From an uncultured Erysipelotrichaceae bacterium (lineage in GTDB: Bacteria; Bacillota_I; Bacilli_A; Erysipelotrichales; Erysipelotrichaceae): 64,000 nt of DNA. This document shows, piece by piece, positions 1 to 10,478 of this stretch. A program made the position numbers and the translations under genes. Location: NCBI GenBank assembly GCA_949744505.1, contig CATJXY010000043.1:1-64000 (forward strand), given 5' to 3'. Under the pieces are notes generated by a model. The model saw only the letters and a program-made list of their open reading frames with translations, was not told the DNA's origin and made no database searches. Position 1 is the first letter of the stretch. Each line of letters starts with the position of its first letter.

Positions 1-86
1 TGTACCCATCCCGAACACAGAAGTTAAGCATCTCAGTGGTGACGATAGCAAGGTTTGCCCTTGTGAAAATAGCGCGTTGCCGGGTC
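1..86 (+). rRNA. rrf: 5S ribosomal RNA, 3' part (5' end outside window)
   Basis: Conserved 5S segment 'cccatcccgaacacagaagttaagc' and 3' 'gttgccgggt', followed by a terminator-like hairpin. Confidence 0.93.
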
Positions 87-89
87 CCC

Positions 90-130
90 CACCTATTTAG
101 ATTCCCCTTTCCTAAGGTGAGTCTTTTTTT
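90..130 (+). terminator. Rho-independent terminator after rRNA operon
   Basis: cacct-at-ttag ... ctaaggtg stem followed by a T run. Confidence 0.65.
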
Positions 131-268
131 ATGCGGTGTTTCTTTATAAAAGCTCTCTGTCTTTTGATTTAGACAAAGAGCTTCATTTTGTATTCATCAA
201 CTCATACTTGAAAATTATTTTTGAATTGTATTCTTTATTGTCACAAGTTTATTTATACTTCAATTGCA

Positions 269-1390
269 TTAGATGAGAGTTTCGGTCATAAGTCTCCAAA
301 CAATATTAAGTGCTTTGGCAAAATCTTCCATGACTAAATATTCATCTGTTGTATGAACACTATACATTCCTGTAGAAACACTGGCACAATCATATCCATA
401 ACTGGCAAATATATTACCATCTCCAGAGCCGTTACTTATTTTAATATGAGGAGTGATTCCTTCCATTTCCAGAGCTTTTATCATTACTTTTGTCATATAA
501 CTATCAAGATTTGGTTTATATACGGGGCAAAAATGATCGATATCAATATCAACTGTAGCACCGAATTCTTTGGCTGCATCCTTACAAGCCTCACGAATTA
601 AATTGACTTGTTCCTGAATTTGCTGTTGAGTATGTGACCGAACTTCACATGTAAATGTAACTTTATCAGGGACAATGTTTGTAGCTCCGCCACCCTCGAT
701 ATGTCCTATATTTGATGTAGTATCAGCACTAATACGTCCAAATTGAATACGATTGATAGCTGAAGCGGCCACCGCAATAGCATTGATACCTTTTTCAGGT
801 TCTATACCACCATGAGCCATCTTGCCATGAAAAGTAATTTTCATAGTATCTTTTCCTGCACCTGATTTTGTAATACCACCTAATTTACTTGCACCATCCA
901 AAACACAAATATTTTTAACAGGAAGTTTTGAATAGTCTAGGTTTTTGGCTCCAAGCATACCATTTTCCTCGCAGATAGTAAATAAAAAATACATATTTCT
1001 GTGAGGTGTATTTGTTTCTTTGATAAGCTCGAGACATTCCATCATCATGGCAATACCTGATTTATCATCGGCAGCTAGAATAGTGTTGCCTTTACTGGTA
1101 AGAATGCCATTTTCAAAAATAGGCTCAATACTATGACCGGGTTCTACTGTATCTTGATGTGCATTGAAACATATGGCTTCTCCGTCCAGTGTACCGGGAA
1201 TATGAACAATAAGGTTTCCTGAGTTATCATTTCCAATTATTTTTCCTGCTTGATCACGGTAAACTTCAAGTCCTCTTTCTTCAAAATATTTTTGTAAATA
1301 ATCAGTCATGTGACTTTCTTTGTAAGATGGACTGTCAATTTTAATCATCTCTTCTAATCTTTTTAGAACACGTTGTTGATTGAATTCCAT
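269..1390 (-). CDS. M20 family peptidase (PepT-like tripeptidase/aminopeptidase)
   Basis: 373 aa with M20 motifs 'NAHQDTVEPG', 'LAADDKSGIA' and 'CEENGMLGAK'. Confidence 0.88.
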   Translation of the reverse strand: MEFNQQRVLKRLEEMIKIDSPSYKESHMTDYLQKYFEERGLEVYRDQAGKIIGNDNSGNLIVHIPGTLDGEAICFNAHQDTVEPGHSIEPIFENGILTSKGNTILAADDKSGIAMMMECLELIKETNTPHRNMYFLFTICEENGMLGAKNLDYSKLPVKNICVLDGASKLGGITKSGAGKDTMKITFHGKMAHGGIEPEKGINAIAVAASAINRIQFGRISADTTSNIGHIEGGGATNIVPDKVTFTCEVRSHTQQQIQEQVNLIREACKDAAKEFGATVDIDIDHFCPVYKPNLDSYMTKVMIKALEMEGITPHIKISNGSGDGNIFASYGYDCASVSTGMYSVHTTDEYLVMEDFAKALNIVWRLMTETLI

Positions 1391-1596
1391 AGTTGTTTTT
1401 CCTCCATTTAATATATTTATAGATAAGTCTTTTTGCCATAGGATTTATAAGTTAATAGAATTGTATGATTTGTAAATTGCTATAAAACAACATGCTTAGA
1501 TTATCAATACTCTAAAAATCTATTTGATCAAAGAATATTACATTATAACTATACTTTTAATTAAATGGTTAATAAGAACATATCTTTGAGTCTATT

Positions 1597-2424
1597 TTAA
1601 AATTTCATTTCCATCGTCATTAAATCATTTTTTTCTGGCCTAAAATGATGAATGAGCAATGCATTTTCTAATTCTTCATTTTCTAGTGCTAAGGTACAGG
1701 TAATTGTATTGATACCTTGTGCTAAAGCATAGTGAGATGCAAAGTCTATACATTTACTATAGTCACCATACATCATTGCAATGTGCAAAGTAGAATGATG
1801 TTGAAAACGAGCACCACATACAATAAAGCTATTATTTTCAGTATCTTCAAATACTTTACCTTCACAAGCGAAAGCTTTACTATTTTCTTCGTTAATATGA
1901 TAAAAAGTACGATTAAAACACATGTAGTTGTTATACATATTTTTTAGTGGACAAATTAACTCGATTGCTCGCTGCCAATTTACATGCTTAAAATGATACG
2001 GATTGCCTTTTGACAAAATTGAAAGTTGATATCCTCTATGATAATTCGCGATAGATAATCCGTATCGTTTTGCAAGATTGTAACTTGGAATATTAGTGAT
2101 GCCGGTAAACATAGATATAGATGAACAATGATATTGATTTGCTAGAGTTAAATATTTTTTATAAATTTCTTTCCCAACCCCTTTTCTTTGATATGCGGGG
2201 ATTACTCGTAGTGTTTCTAACCATCCACTGCCATCTGGTAAGACAGTAAAGCGACCAATTCCCACCATCTTCGTATTATCATAAACACATATTAGTTCGC
2301 CTTTTTGTGTACTAAAATAATGCCATGCATCTTCGAGATAAGTATAATTACCCAATGTTTCTTTTTCAACACTAATGGCTTGTGGTAAATCTTGATAAGT
2401 AGCGTATTTAACAGTATATGACAT
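1597..2424 (-). CDS. GNAT family N-acetyltransferase
   Basis: 275 aa; acetyl-CoA binding motif 'LRVIPAYQRKGVGKEIYKKYL'. Confidence 0.85.
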   Translation of the reverse strand: MSYTVKYATYQDLPQAISVEKETLGNYTYLEDAWHYFSTQKGELICVYDNTKMVGIGRFTVLPDGSGWLETLRVIPAYQRKGVGKEIYKKYLTLANQYHCSSISMFTGITNIPSYNLAKRYGLSIANYHRGYQLSILSKGNPYHFKHVNWQRAIELICPLKNMYNNYMCFNRTFYHINEENSKAFACEGKVFEDTENNSFIVCGARFQHHSTLHIAMMYGDYSKCIDFASHYALAQGINTITCTLALENEELENALLIHHFRPEKNDLMTMEMKF

Positions 2425-2756
2425 ATAATTAATCCCTCTGTAAATGAATTATACCATTTAAGGTTTGTAGCTTCAATTTCATTTTTTATTATGAATATAC
2501 TAAATAAAGTATTTAAAAGTATAAGAAAGATATTCACAGCCAAGATATCTGAAGGATTTCTGACATTTAATATCATGACAATTTTAATCAATGTTAAATA
2601 AGTTATTGAGAATGTGCAATGAAATAGTAATCAAAATTGATATGAATAATATTTGTTTGAAGCGTTTTTATATTTTCAAACCTTATTGAATGGGGATTAA
2701 TATAAATGCGAAGTATTATGTTTAGAACAAATTGGTTTTTATTTAACAAAAAAAGC

Positions 2757-2785
2757 TTGATTTTTAATATGATATCATGTATTAT
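2757..2785 (+). promoter_or_regulatory. Putative sigma-A promoter for tRNA-Leu
   Basis: TTGATT - 17 nt - TATTAT, 17 nt before the tRNA. Confidence 0.55.
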
Positions 2786-2802
2786 AGTTAAGTAGGTATT
2801 TT

Positions 2803-2890
2803 GCCCGAGTGGTGAAATTGGTAGACGCAGTGGACTCAAAATCCACCGACCTCAAAAGTCGTGCCGGTTCGAGTCCGGCCTCGGGCACCA
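2803..2890 (+). tRNA. tRNA-Leu (anticodon CAA), CCA encoded
   Basis: GCCCGAG/CTCGGGC acceptor stem, GTGGA-CTCAAAA-TCCAC anticodon arm, long variable arm, GGTTCGAGTCC T-arm. Confidence 0.96.
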
Positions 2891-2900
2891 TTTAGTTATT

Positions 2901-2930
2901 AAAAAAGTCCTTAAAGAAAGGACTTTTTTT
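2901..2930 (+). terminator. Terminator of tRNA-Leu
   Basis: aaaagtccttaaagaaaggactttttt hairpin with T run. Confidence 0.8.
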
Positions 2931-3078
2931 AGTTTTAATAAAATATATTCTGTAAATAATTATAATGACAAACACACTAAAACAAGATTTAGGGCAGTTA
3001 TGATTTATATGAACTTCTGGAAATATTGTTAATATGAATAATGATTTAAGAATATTGAAATTTATAGTCATCTTAAAA

Positions 3079-3378
3079 TTATTGATTATAGCGTAAAAGC
3101 ATGATTATGATTACGCCAAATACAAGAATATAGACCCAGATGCCTTTGGTCTTACTGTATTCATATAATGTAAAAGACATGAAATAACTTATGAGTGCTG
3201 ACAAGAAAAAACAGACAGAATATCCCATAATAGCATTAATTTCAAGAATAGGTTTGAGCGCAGAACTTGCAAAGACAAAGAAAAAGACACAAAATAAAAC
3301 AATTCTATGAATTAATATTTTTTTCATCTCTTCTTTGCTATATTGATTTTGATTGTTTTTATTTTCATTTTGATTCAT
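3079..3378 (-). CDS. Small membrane protein, hypothetical
   Basis: 99 aa, three hydrophobic segments, Asn/Gln-rich N-terminus. Confidence 0.6.
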   Translation of the reverse strand: MNQNENKNNQNQYSKEEMKKILIHRIVLFCVFFFVFASSALKPILEINAIMGYSVCFFLSALISYFMSFTLYEYSKTKGIWVYILVFGVIIIMLLRYNQ

Positions 3379-3572
3379 ATTTTTATCCTCACAGTTTAAT
3401 TTTAACTTTAATGCTTCATTTGTTCAAGAAGATTTGAAGGCAGAATTTATAGGTATAAATAAATGAAATAAAATTTCAAAGTTTATCCCGTTAATTGACA
3501 ATAAAATACTAATTTTCTAAAATGAAGTCAGGAAAATGAATGAAATTTCATTCAAGTAGAAAGGTAAACTCT

Positions 3573-5015
3573 ATGAAAGTTTTAATTGGACAATTTGTTA
3601 CAGAATCAAATGCAAATGTACCGGATTTATGTAGAATCGTGGATTACGATATTGCATTTGGAGAGGAATGCATTAGTAAAATGCAGATTAAAAATGTATT
3701 TGATGAAGAAGGAATCGAAATTATTCCGGCAATTTATGCAAATGCCGGAGCATCTGGTGTAGTTGAAAGAAATACTTTTGACTATATCGAGTCTTGTTTT
3801 GTTAAGACTGTAAAAAAGCATTTACATGAAATAGATGGTATTTATTTGATGTTGCATGGGGCAAGTGAGGTAGAAGGGCTTGGTTCAGGAGATCATCATA
3901 TTCTAAAAGTAATTAGAGAAATTGTAGGGCCTTATTTGCCAATTGCCGTATCATGTGATCCTCATGGAAATTTGTGTAAGGAATATGCAGAATCAACTCA
4001 AATTATTAGGAGTTATCGTAACTCACCTCATACAGATAAAGTGGAAACTTATGTGAAAGTAACAAAGACTTTATGTAAAATAATGAAAGAGAGAGTTCAT
4101 ATTTATTCGTCTTATCGTAAGCTTCCTTTGATATTAGGGGGTGAACAAAGTGTATCAGACGATGAGCCTGTGGCTTCTATCAATAAATATATGAATGAGA
4201 TGGAAAAAGATCCGAGAATTTTAAGTGCATCGTGGCATGTTGGCTATATTCGACATGATTCAGATGTGGCTGGCTGTGGAGTCGTAGTGGTTCCATCAAG
4301 TGAAGAATATCAACCGTTTGCGGAAGAAAAAGTAGAAGAACTTGCAAACTATGTTTGGAATAAACGCCATGAATTCCATTATACAGGACTGACTGCAAAG
4401 CCGGATGAAGCATTGAAGATGAGCTTAGAATTTGAAGGTTCACCATGTGTTATAACAGATTCCGGGGATAATACAACTTCCGGTGCAACAGGTTGGAATA
4501 CTTTTGTCTTAAGACAGGTTTTAGAGATAGAGAATCTTTCTAAAAGCTTTTTGTTTGCCACAATCAATGATCCGAAGAGTTATGATAAATTAAAAAGTGT
4601 TTCAGATGGTGAAAAGAGTCATATTACATTGGGAGTAGGTTATGATAAATGGTCCAAACCTGTTGAATTGGATGTAATCGTTAAACTGAAAGGTGAAATA
4701 TGTAGGTTTAAAGATGGGAATCTTGATAAAGTATTTGGCGGAGTTGTTTTAGTGAATATTGTAGGGACAAATATTGATATCATGGTTGCGAATACACGTC
4801 AACCGATTATCGATAATGATCAACTCAATCATATTGGAATTGATTGGACTCAGTATGATGTTATTGTCTTAAAACAAGGATATATTTTCCCGGAATTTAA
4901 GGCAAAAGCTAAATTCTATGTTATGTCTTTGACAATGGGAGCTACTCCTCAAGACACAGCATCTATTCCATTTAAACGGATTATGCGTCCGATGTATCCA
5001 ATTGACGAGATTTAA
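3573..5015 (+). CDS. M81 family metallopeptidase (MlrC-like)
   Basis: 'GSGDHH', 'SCDPHGNL', 'DSGDNTTSGATGWNTF'. Likely start is the internal Met at 3573 after AGAAAGG. Confidence 0.85.
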   Translation: MKVLIGQFVTESNANVPDLCRIVDYDIAFGEECISKMQIKNVFDEEGIEIIPAIYANAGASGVVERNTFDYIESCFVKTVKKHLHEIDGIYLMLHGASEVEGLGSGDHHILKVIREIVGPYLPIAVSCDPHGNLCKEYAESTQIIRSYRNSPHTDKVETYVKVTKTLCKIMKERVHIYSSYRKLPLILGGEQSVSDDEPVASINKYMNEMEKDPRILSASWHVGYIRHDSDVAGCGVVVVPSSEEYQPFAEEKVEELANYVWNKRHEFHYTGLTAKPDEALKMSLEFEGSPCVITDSGDNTTSGATGWNTFVLRQVLEIENLSKSFLFATINDPKSYDKLKSVSDGEKSHITLGVGYDKWSKPVELDVIVKLKGEICRFKDGNLDKVFGGVVLVNIVGTNIDIMVANTRQPIIDNDQLNHIGIDWTQYDVIVLKQGYIFPEFKAKAKFYVMSLTMGATPQDTASIPFKRIMRPMYPIDEI

Positions 5016-5025
5016 GGTGATAAGA

Positions 5026-6468
5026 ATGAAGATATTAGTGGGTAGTTTTACAACCGAGTCTAATGAAAAAGCTCCGTATATTACAAGGATCAATAACTAT
5101 GATATTGCATTTGGTGATGATTTAATCAATGTTATGGAGATTAAAGAGGCATTTGAAGAAAAACAAATTGAAATTATCCCGTCAATTTATGCGAATGCTA
5201 ATTCTGCGAGTGTTGTAGAGAAAGAAACCTTTGAATATATTGAAAAAACAATGTTGGATTGTGTAAAGAAATATATTCATGAAATAGATGGTATTTATCT
5301 GCATTTACATGGTGGAAGTAAAGTAGAAGGAATCGGTTCTGGAGATCATCATCTTGTAATGGAGATACGAAAAATTGTGGGACCTTATTTGCCGATTGCG
5401 GTATCATGTGATCCTCATGGGAATTTGACAAAAGAATATGTAGAATCTTTACAAATTATTCGAAGTTATCGAGAGAGTCCTCATGTGGATGCTATGGACA
5501 CACGTCGACAAGTTGCAAAAATGCTTTGTGACTTAGTAAAGAAAAGAGCGAATATTCATGCAGTTTATCGTAAATTACCTTTAATTTTGGGTGGTGAGCA
5601 GTCTGTTTCAACAGATGAGCCGGTATACTCCATCAATAAGTATATGAATGATATGGAAAAAGATCCTAAAATTCTAAGCGCATCTTGGCATGTTGGTTAT
5701 TTACGACATGATTGCCCTTGGGCCGGATGTGGTGTTGTCGTGATTCCTACAGAGGAGAAGTATCAAGATTATGCAGAACAAAAAGCAGATGAGTTAGCAC
5801 AGTATGTTTGGATGAAACGACATGAATTTCATTATACCGGATTTACTGCTAAGCCGGATAAGGCAGTTAGACTAGCCCTGGATTATGAAGGAAAACCGGC
5901 TGTGATAACTGATTCAGGGGATAACACAACAAGTGGATCAACCGGATGGAATACTTTTGTTTTAAGACAATTTCTTGAAATCAAAGATTTACAGAAAACT
6001 GTTATTTTCGGAATGATACGAGATAAGGAAACATTTAAACTATTGGATAGTAAAAAAGAAAAAGAAGTGGTTGATATTAATTTGGGAGTAAATTATGATG
6101 AATTATCAGCACCTATTCATCTAAAAGTACAAGTAGATAAGAAAGCGCCAATTTACATTTCGCACGGAGAAGTTACAATTGGTACTAAAGGATTTGGGAT
6201 TCTTGTTCATGTTGTTGATTCACCTATTGATATCATTGTTGGTGAAGAAACAGCACGAATCACCAATGAAAGCCAATTTGAGTATTTTGGAGTAGATTGG
6301 AAGGATTACGATATAACGGTATTGAAACAAGGATATATTTTTCCGGATTTTAAAAATCAAGCCGGATTTTATGTTATGAGTTTAACCGATGGAGCGACTC
6401 CTCAGGATACGGCATCTATACCATTTAAACAAATTATGCGTCCAATGTATCCGATTGATAAAATTTAA
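5026..6468 (+). CDS. M81 family metallopeptidase (MlrC-like), tandem paralog
   Basis: Closely similar along its length to the preceding ORF; same motifs. Start at the internal Met at 5026. Confidence 0.85.
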   Translation: MKILVGSFTTESNEKAPYITRINNYDIAFGDDLINVMEIKEAFEEKQIEIIPSIYANANSASVVEKETFEYIEKTMLDCVKKYIHEIDGIYLHLHGGSKVEGIGSGDHHLVMEIRKIVGPYLPIAVSCDPHGNLTKEYVESLQIIRSYRESPHVDAMDTRRQVAKMLCDLVKKRANIHAVYRKLPLILGGEQSVSTDEPVYSINKYMNDMEKDPKILSASWHVGYLRHDCPWAGCGVVVIPTEEKYQDYAEQKADELAQYVWMKRHEFHYTGFTAKPDKAVRLALDYEGKPAVITDSGDNTTSGSTGWNTFVLRQFLEIKDLQKTVIFGMIRDKETFKLLDSKKEKEVVDINLGVNYDELSAPIHLKVQVDKKAPIYISHGEVTIGTKGFGILVHVVDSPIDIIVGEETARITNESQFEYFGVDWKDYDITVLKQGYIFPDFKNQAGFYVMSLTDGATPQDTASIPFKQIMRPMYPIDKI

Positions 6469-6482
6469 ATAAAAATGAAAAG

Positions 6483-6512
6483 AAAAGGAAGACATGACAG
6501 ATTAGGCAGTCT
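6483..6512. terminator. Probable bidirectional terminator between convergent genes
   Basis: aaaaggaagac ... gtcttccttttt inverted repeat. Confidence 0.75.
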
Positions 6513-6519
6513 TCCTTTT

Positions 6520-7344
6520 TTATGATTTTGAATTCATTAAATCAAGAGTATCTTCAATAAGACCGAAGTGAAGCATACCTAAATAAAAACCATGTTGGTC
6601 AAGGGGTGTTGTAACAAATTCAGCAGCTTTTTTTACGACCTCGCGCGATTGTCCCAAAGCGATAGAATGTGCAGCTACTTCAAACATTGCGATATCATTT
6701 TTCCCATCACCAATAGCTAAAACTTGATCCATTGACAGATTCCAGTATTCGGCTAATTCTTTGATTCCGGAAGCTTTGGAAACATTTGGAGCAGTAAATT
6801 CTAATGTCTCTGATAATACGATCATATTAGCTTTTTTTAAAAGAGAACGCATCTCTTTTTCATTTTCCATTGGTGGAAAAGTAAGAATGTGTACTAAAGC
6901 TTCATTTGTAAAAGTTTTTAAAGAAGGTCTCATTTGATAAAGGTATTCAAATATTTTCATTTTTTCCTCATCATCCCAATGATCAATACAGCAATCATTT
7001 TCAGCAGTTGCCCAACGAAGGACAATTTTTTGTTCTTTACAATATTGTTGTATGCGTTTGGCATCTTCAAAAGGAACATAATGTGTTTGAATGTTTTTTC
7101 CATCAGCTTCAATCATGGCTCCTGCACAAGTTATGATTCCATCAAGTAAGGAAGTAAAACGTTTTGGTAAATGAACCATTTCGGCGTTAACTCGGCTTGT
7201 ACAAGCACCTAGTTTTATCCCTTTCTTTTTCATTTGTTCAAGTGCCTCATAAGTACTAAAAGGAACATCGTGGATATTATGTTGGTAAGATGTGCCATCA
7301 ATATCAAAAAATACTGCTCGAATTTCTTTTTTTTCCTTCATCAT
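6520..7344 (-). CDS. HAD superfamily (Cof-type) hydrolase
   Basis: 'FFDIDGTSY' and 'AIGDGKNDIAMFEVA' motifs. Confidence 0.87.
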   Translation of the reverse strand: MMKEKKEIRAVFFDIDGTSYQHNIHDVPFSTYEALEQMKKKGIKLGACTSRVNAEMVHLPKRFTSLLDGIITCAGAMIEADGKNIQTHYVPFEDAKRIQQYCKEQKIVLRWATAENDCCIDHWDDEEKMKIFEYLYQMRPSLKTFTNEALVHILTFPPMENEKEMRSLLKKANMIVLSETLEFTAPNVSKASGIKELAEYWNLSMDQVLAIGDGKNDIAMFEVAAHSIALGQSREVVKKAAEFVTTPLDQHGFYLGMLHFGLIEDTLDLMNSKS

Positions 7345-7553
7345 GTTTTCTCCTCATGTAACATAAAATGATTATAGCCTAAGCATTTGCGAAAAGAAAG
7401 GAGAAATTGTAATTTGTGAATAAAATATTCAGTAAATGTTTTGCTAAACAGGATAAAGTAATCGATTTTAGTTAGTACACAAATATATTTAATGCTGAAT
7501 TGTGATTTAATTTTACTAAGAAAATAAGGTAAAGAATTTGAGGAGGTATATCG

Positions 7554-8276
7554 ATGAAAAATCAAGAAATTCTTTCAAAAATTAAGGGGAAAGTCATCGT
7601 ATCCTGTCAAGGAAATCAAACAGACGGAAATCCATTTTATCGGCCTGAGGACATGTTGCAGATGGCAAAAGCAGCAGTAGCGGGAGGATGTGTTGGATTT
7701 AGAGCAAATACTCCGCCAAATGTTAAAGCCATCAAGGATCATTTTAAAGACATGCCGATGATTGGTATTTGGAAAGTAGTGAGCGAAGGATGCGATGTTT
7801 ACATTACACCGACAATGAAAGAAGTAGATACTTTAGTAGAATTGGGATGTGAAATCATTGCAGTTGATGGAACTGATCGATTAAATTGTGAAGGTAAAAA
7901 AGCATGGGAGTTGATTCGAGAAGCAAAAAAGAAATATCCGAATCAGTTAATCATGGCAGATATTGCTACTCTTCATGATGCAAAATGTTCACATGAAGCC
8001 GGTGCAGATATTTTATCAACTACACTTTCGGGATATACAGAAGAGAGTAAAGAGCGTTACTCTTTAGGGGCAGATTTCGAGCTAATTGAAGCAATAAGAA
8101 AAGAAATTCCTGATGCTTATATTAATGCGGAAGGAAGAATATGGACTAGAGAAGAGGCCGTTAAGGCGATGGAATGCGGTGCAGATGTTATCGTCATTGG
8201 TACAGCAATCACAAATCCGAAGGAAATTACCAGAAGATTTGTTGAATTTGTAGAGAAGAGAGGAGGGGAGAGTTAA
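7554..8276 (+). CDS. nanE: Putative N-acetylmannosamine-6-phosphate 2-epimerase
   Basis: NanE signatures 'VSCQG', 'GCVGFRANTP', 'DGTDR', 'NAEGRIWTREEA'. Confidence 0.92.
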   Translation: MKNQEILSKIKGKVIVSCQGNQTDGNPFYRPEDMLQMAKAAVAGGCVGFRANTPPNVKAIKDHFKDMPMIGIWKVVSEGCDVYITPTMKEVDTLVELGCEIIAVDGTDRLNCEGKKAWELIREAKKKYPNQLIMADIATLHDAKCSHEAGADILSTTLSGYTEESKERYSLGADFELIEAIRKEIPDAYINAEGRIWTREEAVKAMECGADVIVIGTAITNPKEITRRFVEFVEKRGGES

Positions 8277-8312
8277 TCTCAATGTGAATTCCTAGGAAGG
8301 AGGGAAAAAACT

Positions 8313-9074
8313 ATGGAAATCGGGCTAGGATACGCATTATATGTTTCAATTATTTGTACATTCTTCGGCTGGTCAAATTACGGATTCGTTAATTTCCAGA
8401 CAACTCAACCGGTGGTATGTGGCGCTTTAACAGGTTTATTATTGGGTGATTTTAAAACCGGAATAATAATTGGAGGAACACTTCAGTTGGTTTATATGGG
8501 AATTGTAGGTGTAGGAGCTGCAATTCCGGTGAATAAAACAACAGCAACGACTGTTACAACTGCACTTTGTATTATCACTAAAATTGATATGCAGACAGCA
8601 GTTGCACTAGCTGTTCCGGTATCGGTATTGGGACAATTAGGTAGAATGGCGGCTTGGACTTTGAATACACCACTCATGCATATTGCAGATAAATATGCAG
8701 AAAAAGCAGAATTTAAGAAAATGACTCGTCTTCAGTTAGTGGGATCATTGGTTTTCTTTTTGACTGAATTTATTCCGGTATTCTTATGTATTTACTTTGG
8801 TTCTTCATTTGTAACGATGGTCAATGACAATATGCCTGTTTGGATTTCAGAATGGTTGAAAGCAGCAACCGGTATGCTTCCGGCATTAGGATTCGGTATG
8901 TTATTGTCAATGATGTATAAACCAAAATATATTGCTTTCTTTATCATTGGATTTGTAATGTGCGCTGTTTTCGGTGGATCTTTACTTTCAATTGCATTAC
9001 TAGGTGCAGCCTTTGCAATGATCGTTTATTTCTTTGTGCCGACTGCTAAACGTAAAAAAGGAGGTGCAGCATAA
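8313..9074 (+). CDS. Mannose-family PTS transporter EIIC
   Basis: 'GLLLGDFKTGIIIGGTLQLVYMG' motif; genes in order IIC-IID-IIB-IIA. Confidence 0.9.
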   Translation: MEIGLGYALYVSIICTFFGWSNYGFVNFQTTQPVVCGALTGLLLGDFKTGIIIGGTLQLVYMGIVGVGAAIPVNKTTATTVTTALCIITKIDMQTAVALAVPVSVLGQLGRMAAWTLNTPLMHIADKYAEKAEFKKMTRLQLVGSLVFFLTEFIPVFLCIYFGSSFVTMVNDNMPVWISEWLKAATGMLPALGFGMLLSMMYKPKYIAFFIIGFVMCAVFGGSLLSIALLGAAFAMIVYFFVPTAKRKKGGAA

Positions 9075-9916
9075 TGTCTGAAAGAAATATTGAAGGAATG
9101 GAAAATCAAAAAACATTAACAAAAAAAGATTTAACAAGAACTTTTGTTAAGTTTACCTTTTTTCCAATGGTTACTATTAACTATGAACGTTTCCAAACAT
9201 TACAGTATTTCTGTGCTGTTTCTCATATTTTAGAGAAACTATATCCGAACGAAGAAGATCGAATTGCGGCAGCTAAACGCCACATGGCTTTCTTTAATAC
9301 AACACCGGAATGGATGGGCTTCCCAATGGGAATTACTTGTGCTCAAGAAGAACAAATTGCCAATCTTGAAAAAGGGGAAGAGAGAACGGCATTGGAAGAA
9401 TCTGTTAATACAGTTAAGGCTTCTTTGATGGGACCTTTGGCTGGAATTGGGGATTCATTGGATGCAACAATTCATGCAATTATCGGTGCATTATCCGCTG
9501 GATTTGCTTTAAATGGATCCTTTATTGGTGCTGCTTTAGCATTAATTCTTGGAAATGCTTATTATTTCGGAATCGGTTATTACAGCTTCATGTACAGTTA
9601 TAAAAATGGTATGAAAGTAATCCGTGATATGAATAAGACGGGACTTTTGGATAAAATTATGGAAGCTGCAACGATTCTAGGTATGACAGCAGTTGGCGCA
9701 TTAATTCCGTCATGGGTAGGTTTCAATTTAGCAACAAATATCGACATTGGTGGATATGTTTTAAATATTCAAGCTGAGTTAGATAATATTATTCCGGGAT
9801 TAGCACCGCTAGCTTTGACTGTTTTCTTGGCATGGCTTTATAAGAAAAATATTTCTTCTTTGAAGCTTGTTGCTTTCATCTTTGTATTTGCCTTAGTATT
9901 CTCATTAGTCTTTTAG
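9074..9916 (+). CDS. Mannose-family PTS transporter EIID
   Basis: 'NYERFQTLQY', 'FFNTTPEWMGFPMGITCAQEEQ', 'GPLAGIGDSLD'. Confidence 0.92.
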   Translation: MSERNIEGMENQKTLTKKDLTRTFVKFTFFPMVTINYERFQTLQYFCAVSHILEKLYPNEEDRIAAAKRHMAFFNTTPEWMGFPMGITCAQEEQIANLEKGEERTALEESVNTVKASLMGPLAGIGDSLDATIHAIIGALSAGFALNGSFIGAALALILGNAYYFGIGYYSFMYSYKNGMKVIRDMNKTGLLDKIMEAATILGMTAVGALIPSWVGFNLATNIDIGGYVLNIQAELDNIIPGLAPLALTVFLAWLYKKNISSLKLVAFIFVFALVFSLVF

Positions 9917-9951
9917 CATATAATAAATAAATTCAGAAAGGACGAATAAAC

Positions 9952-10434
9952 ATGGCAATACTTCAATACCGTTTAGACGGAAGAATGTTACATGGACAGG
10001 TTAGCAGTTTTGCAAGAGCTTTAAATATTGAGCAATTTGTTGTGGTTAATGAAAAAACAGCGAATGATGATACACAAATCATGTTGTTGGAATTGGCTGC
10101 TTTGAATGCGGATGTTGAAGTTCTATCTCCGGAAAATGCTCTTGATTTTTTAAAGTCTGGGGAATGCGATGATGTTCGAACCATGGTTGTGTTTAAAGAA
10201 ATATTTGATGTTGTAGACCTTGTGAAATTAGGGTATGAAGAAATGAAAGAATGTGTTATCAGTGGAATGTATGCAAAAGATGGTGAAAATAAAGTGAAAG
10301 CTGAAGCCAGTTTATTTGTAGACGAAAAAGATAAGGATGCATTCCGTTATTTGGAAGATCATGGAGTTGTCTTAACACATCAAATTTCTCCGGAATATAA
10401 CAAGAAATATGTTCATGATTTAGTAAAATTTTAA
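9952..10434 (+). CDS. Mannose-family PTS EIIB
   Basis: 'RLDGRMLHGQV' with phospho-His. Confidence 0.92.
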   Translation: MAILQYRLDGRMLHGQVSSFARALNIEQFVVVNEKTANDDTQIMLLELAALNADVEVLSPENALDFLKSGECDDVRTMVVFKEIFDVVDLVKLGYEEMKECVISGMYAKDGENKVKAEASLFVDEKDKDAFRYLEDHGVVLTHQISPEYNKKYVHDLVKF

Positions 10435-10435
10435 G

Positions 10436-10461
10436 AATAGGCTGGCATTTGCCAGCCTATT
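10436..10461 (+). other. Intercistronic hairpin between PTS EIIB and EIIA
   Basis: AATAGGCTGGC-ATTT-GCCAGCCTATT, 11-bp perfect stem, no T run, immediately before the IIA ribosome-binding site. Confidence 0.8.
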
Positions 10462-10478
10462 TATGAAGGAGGAAAAAT

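Noticed and set aside
2603-2839. 78-aa minus-strand ORF.
   Set aside because: Overlaps the 5' end of tRNA-Leu and its promoter; no ribosome-binding site or family signal.
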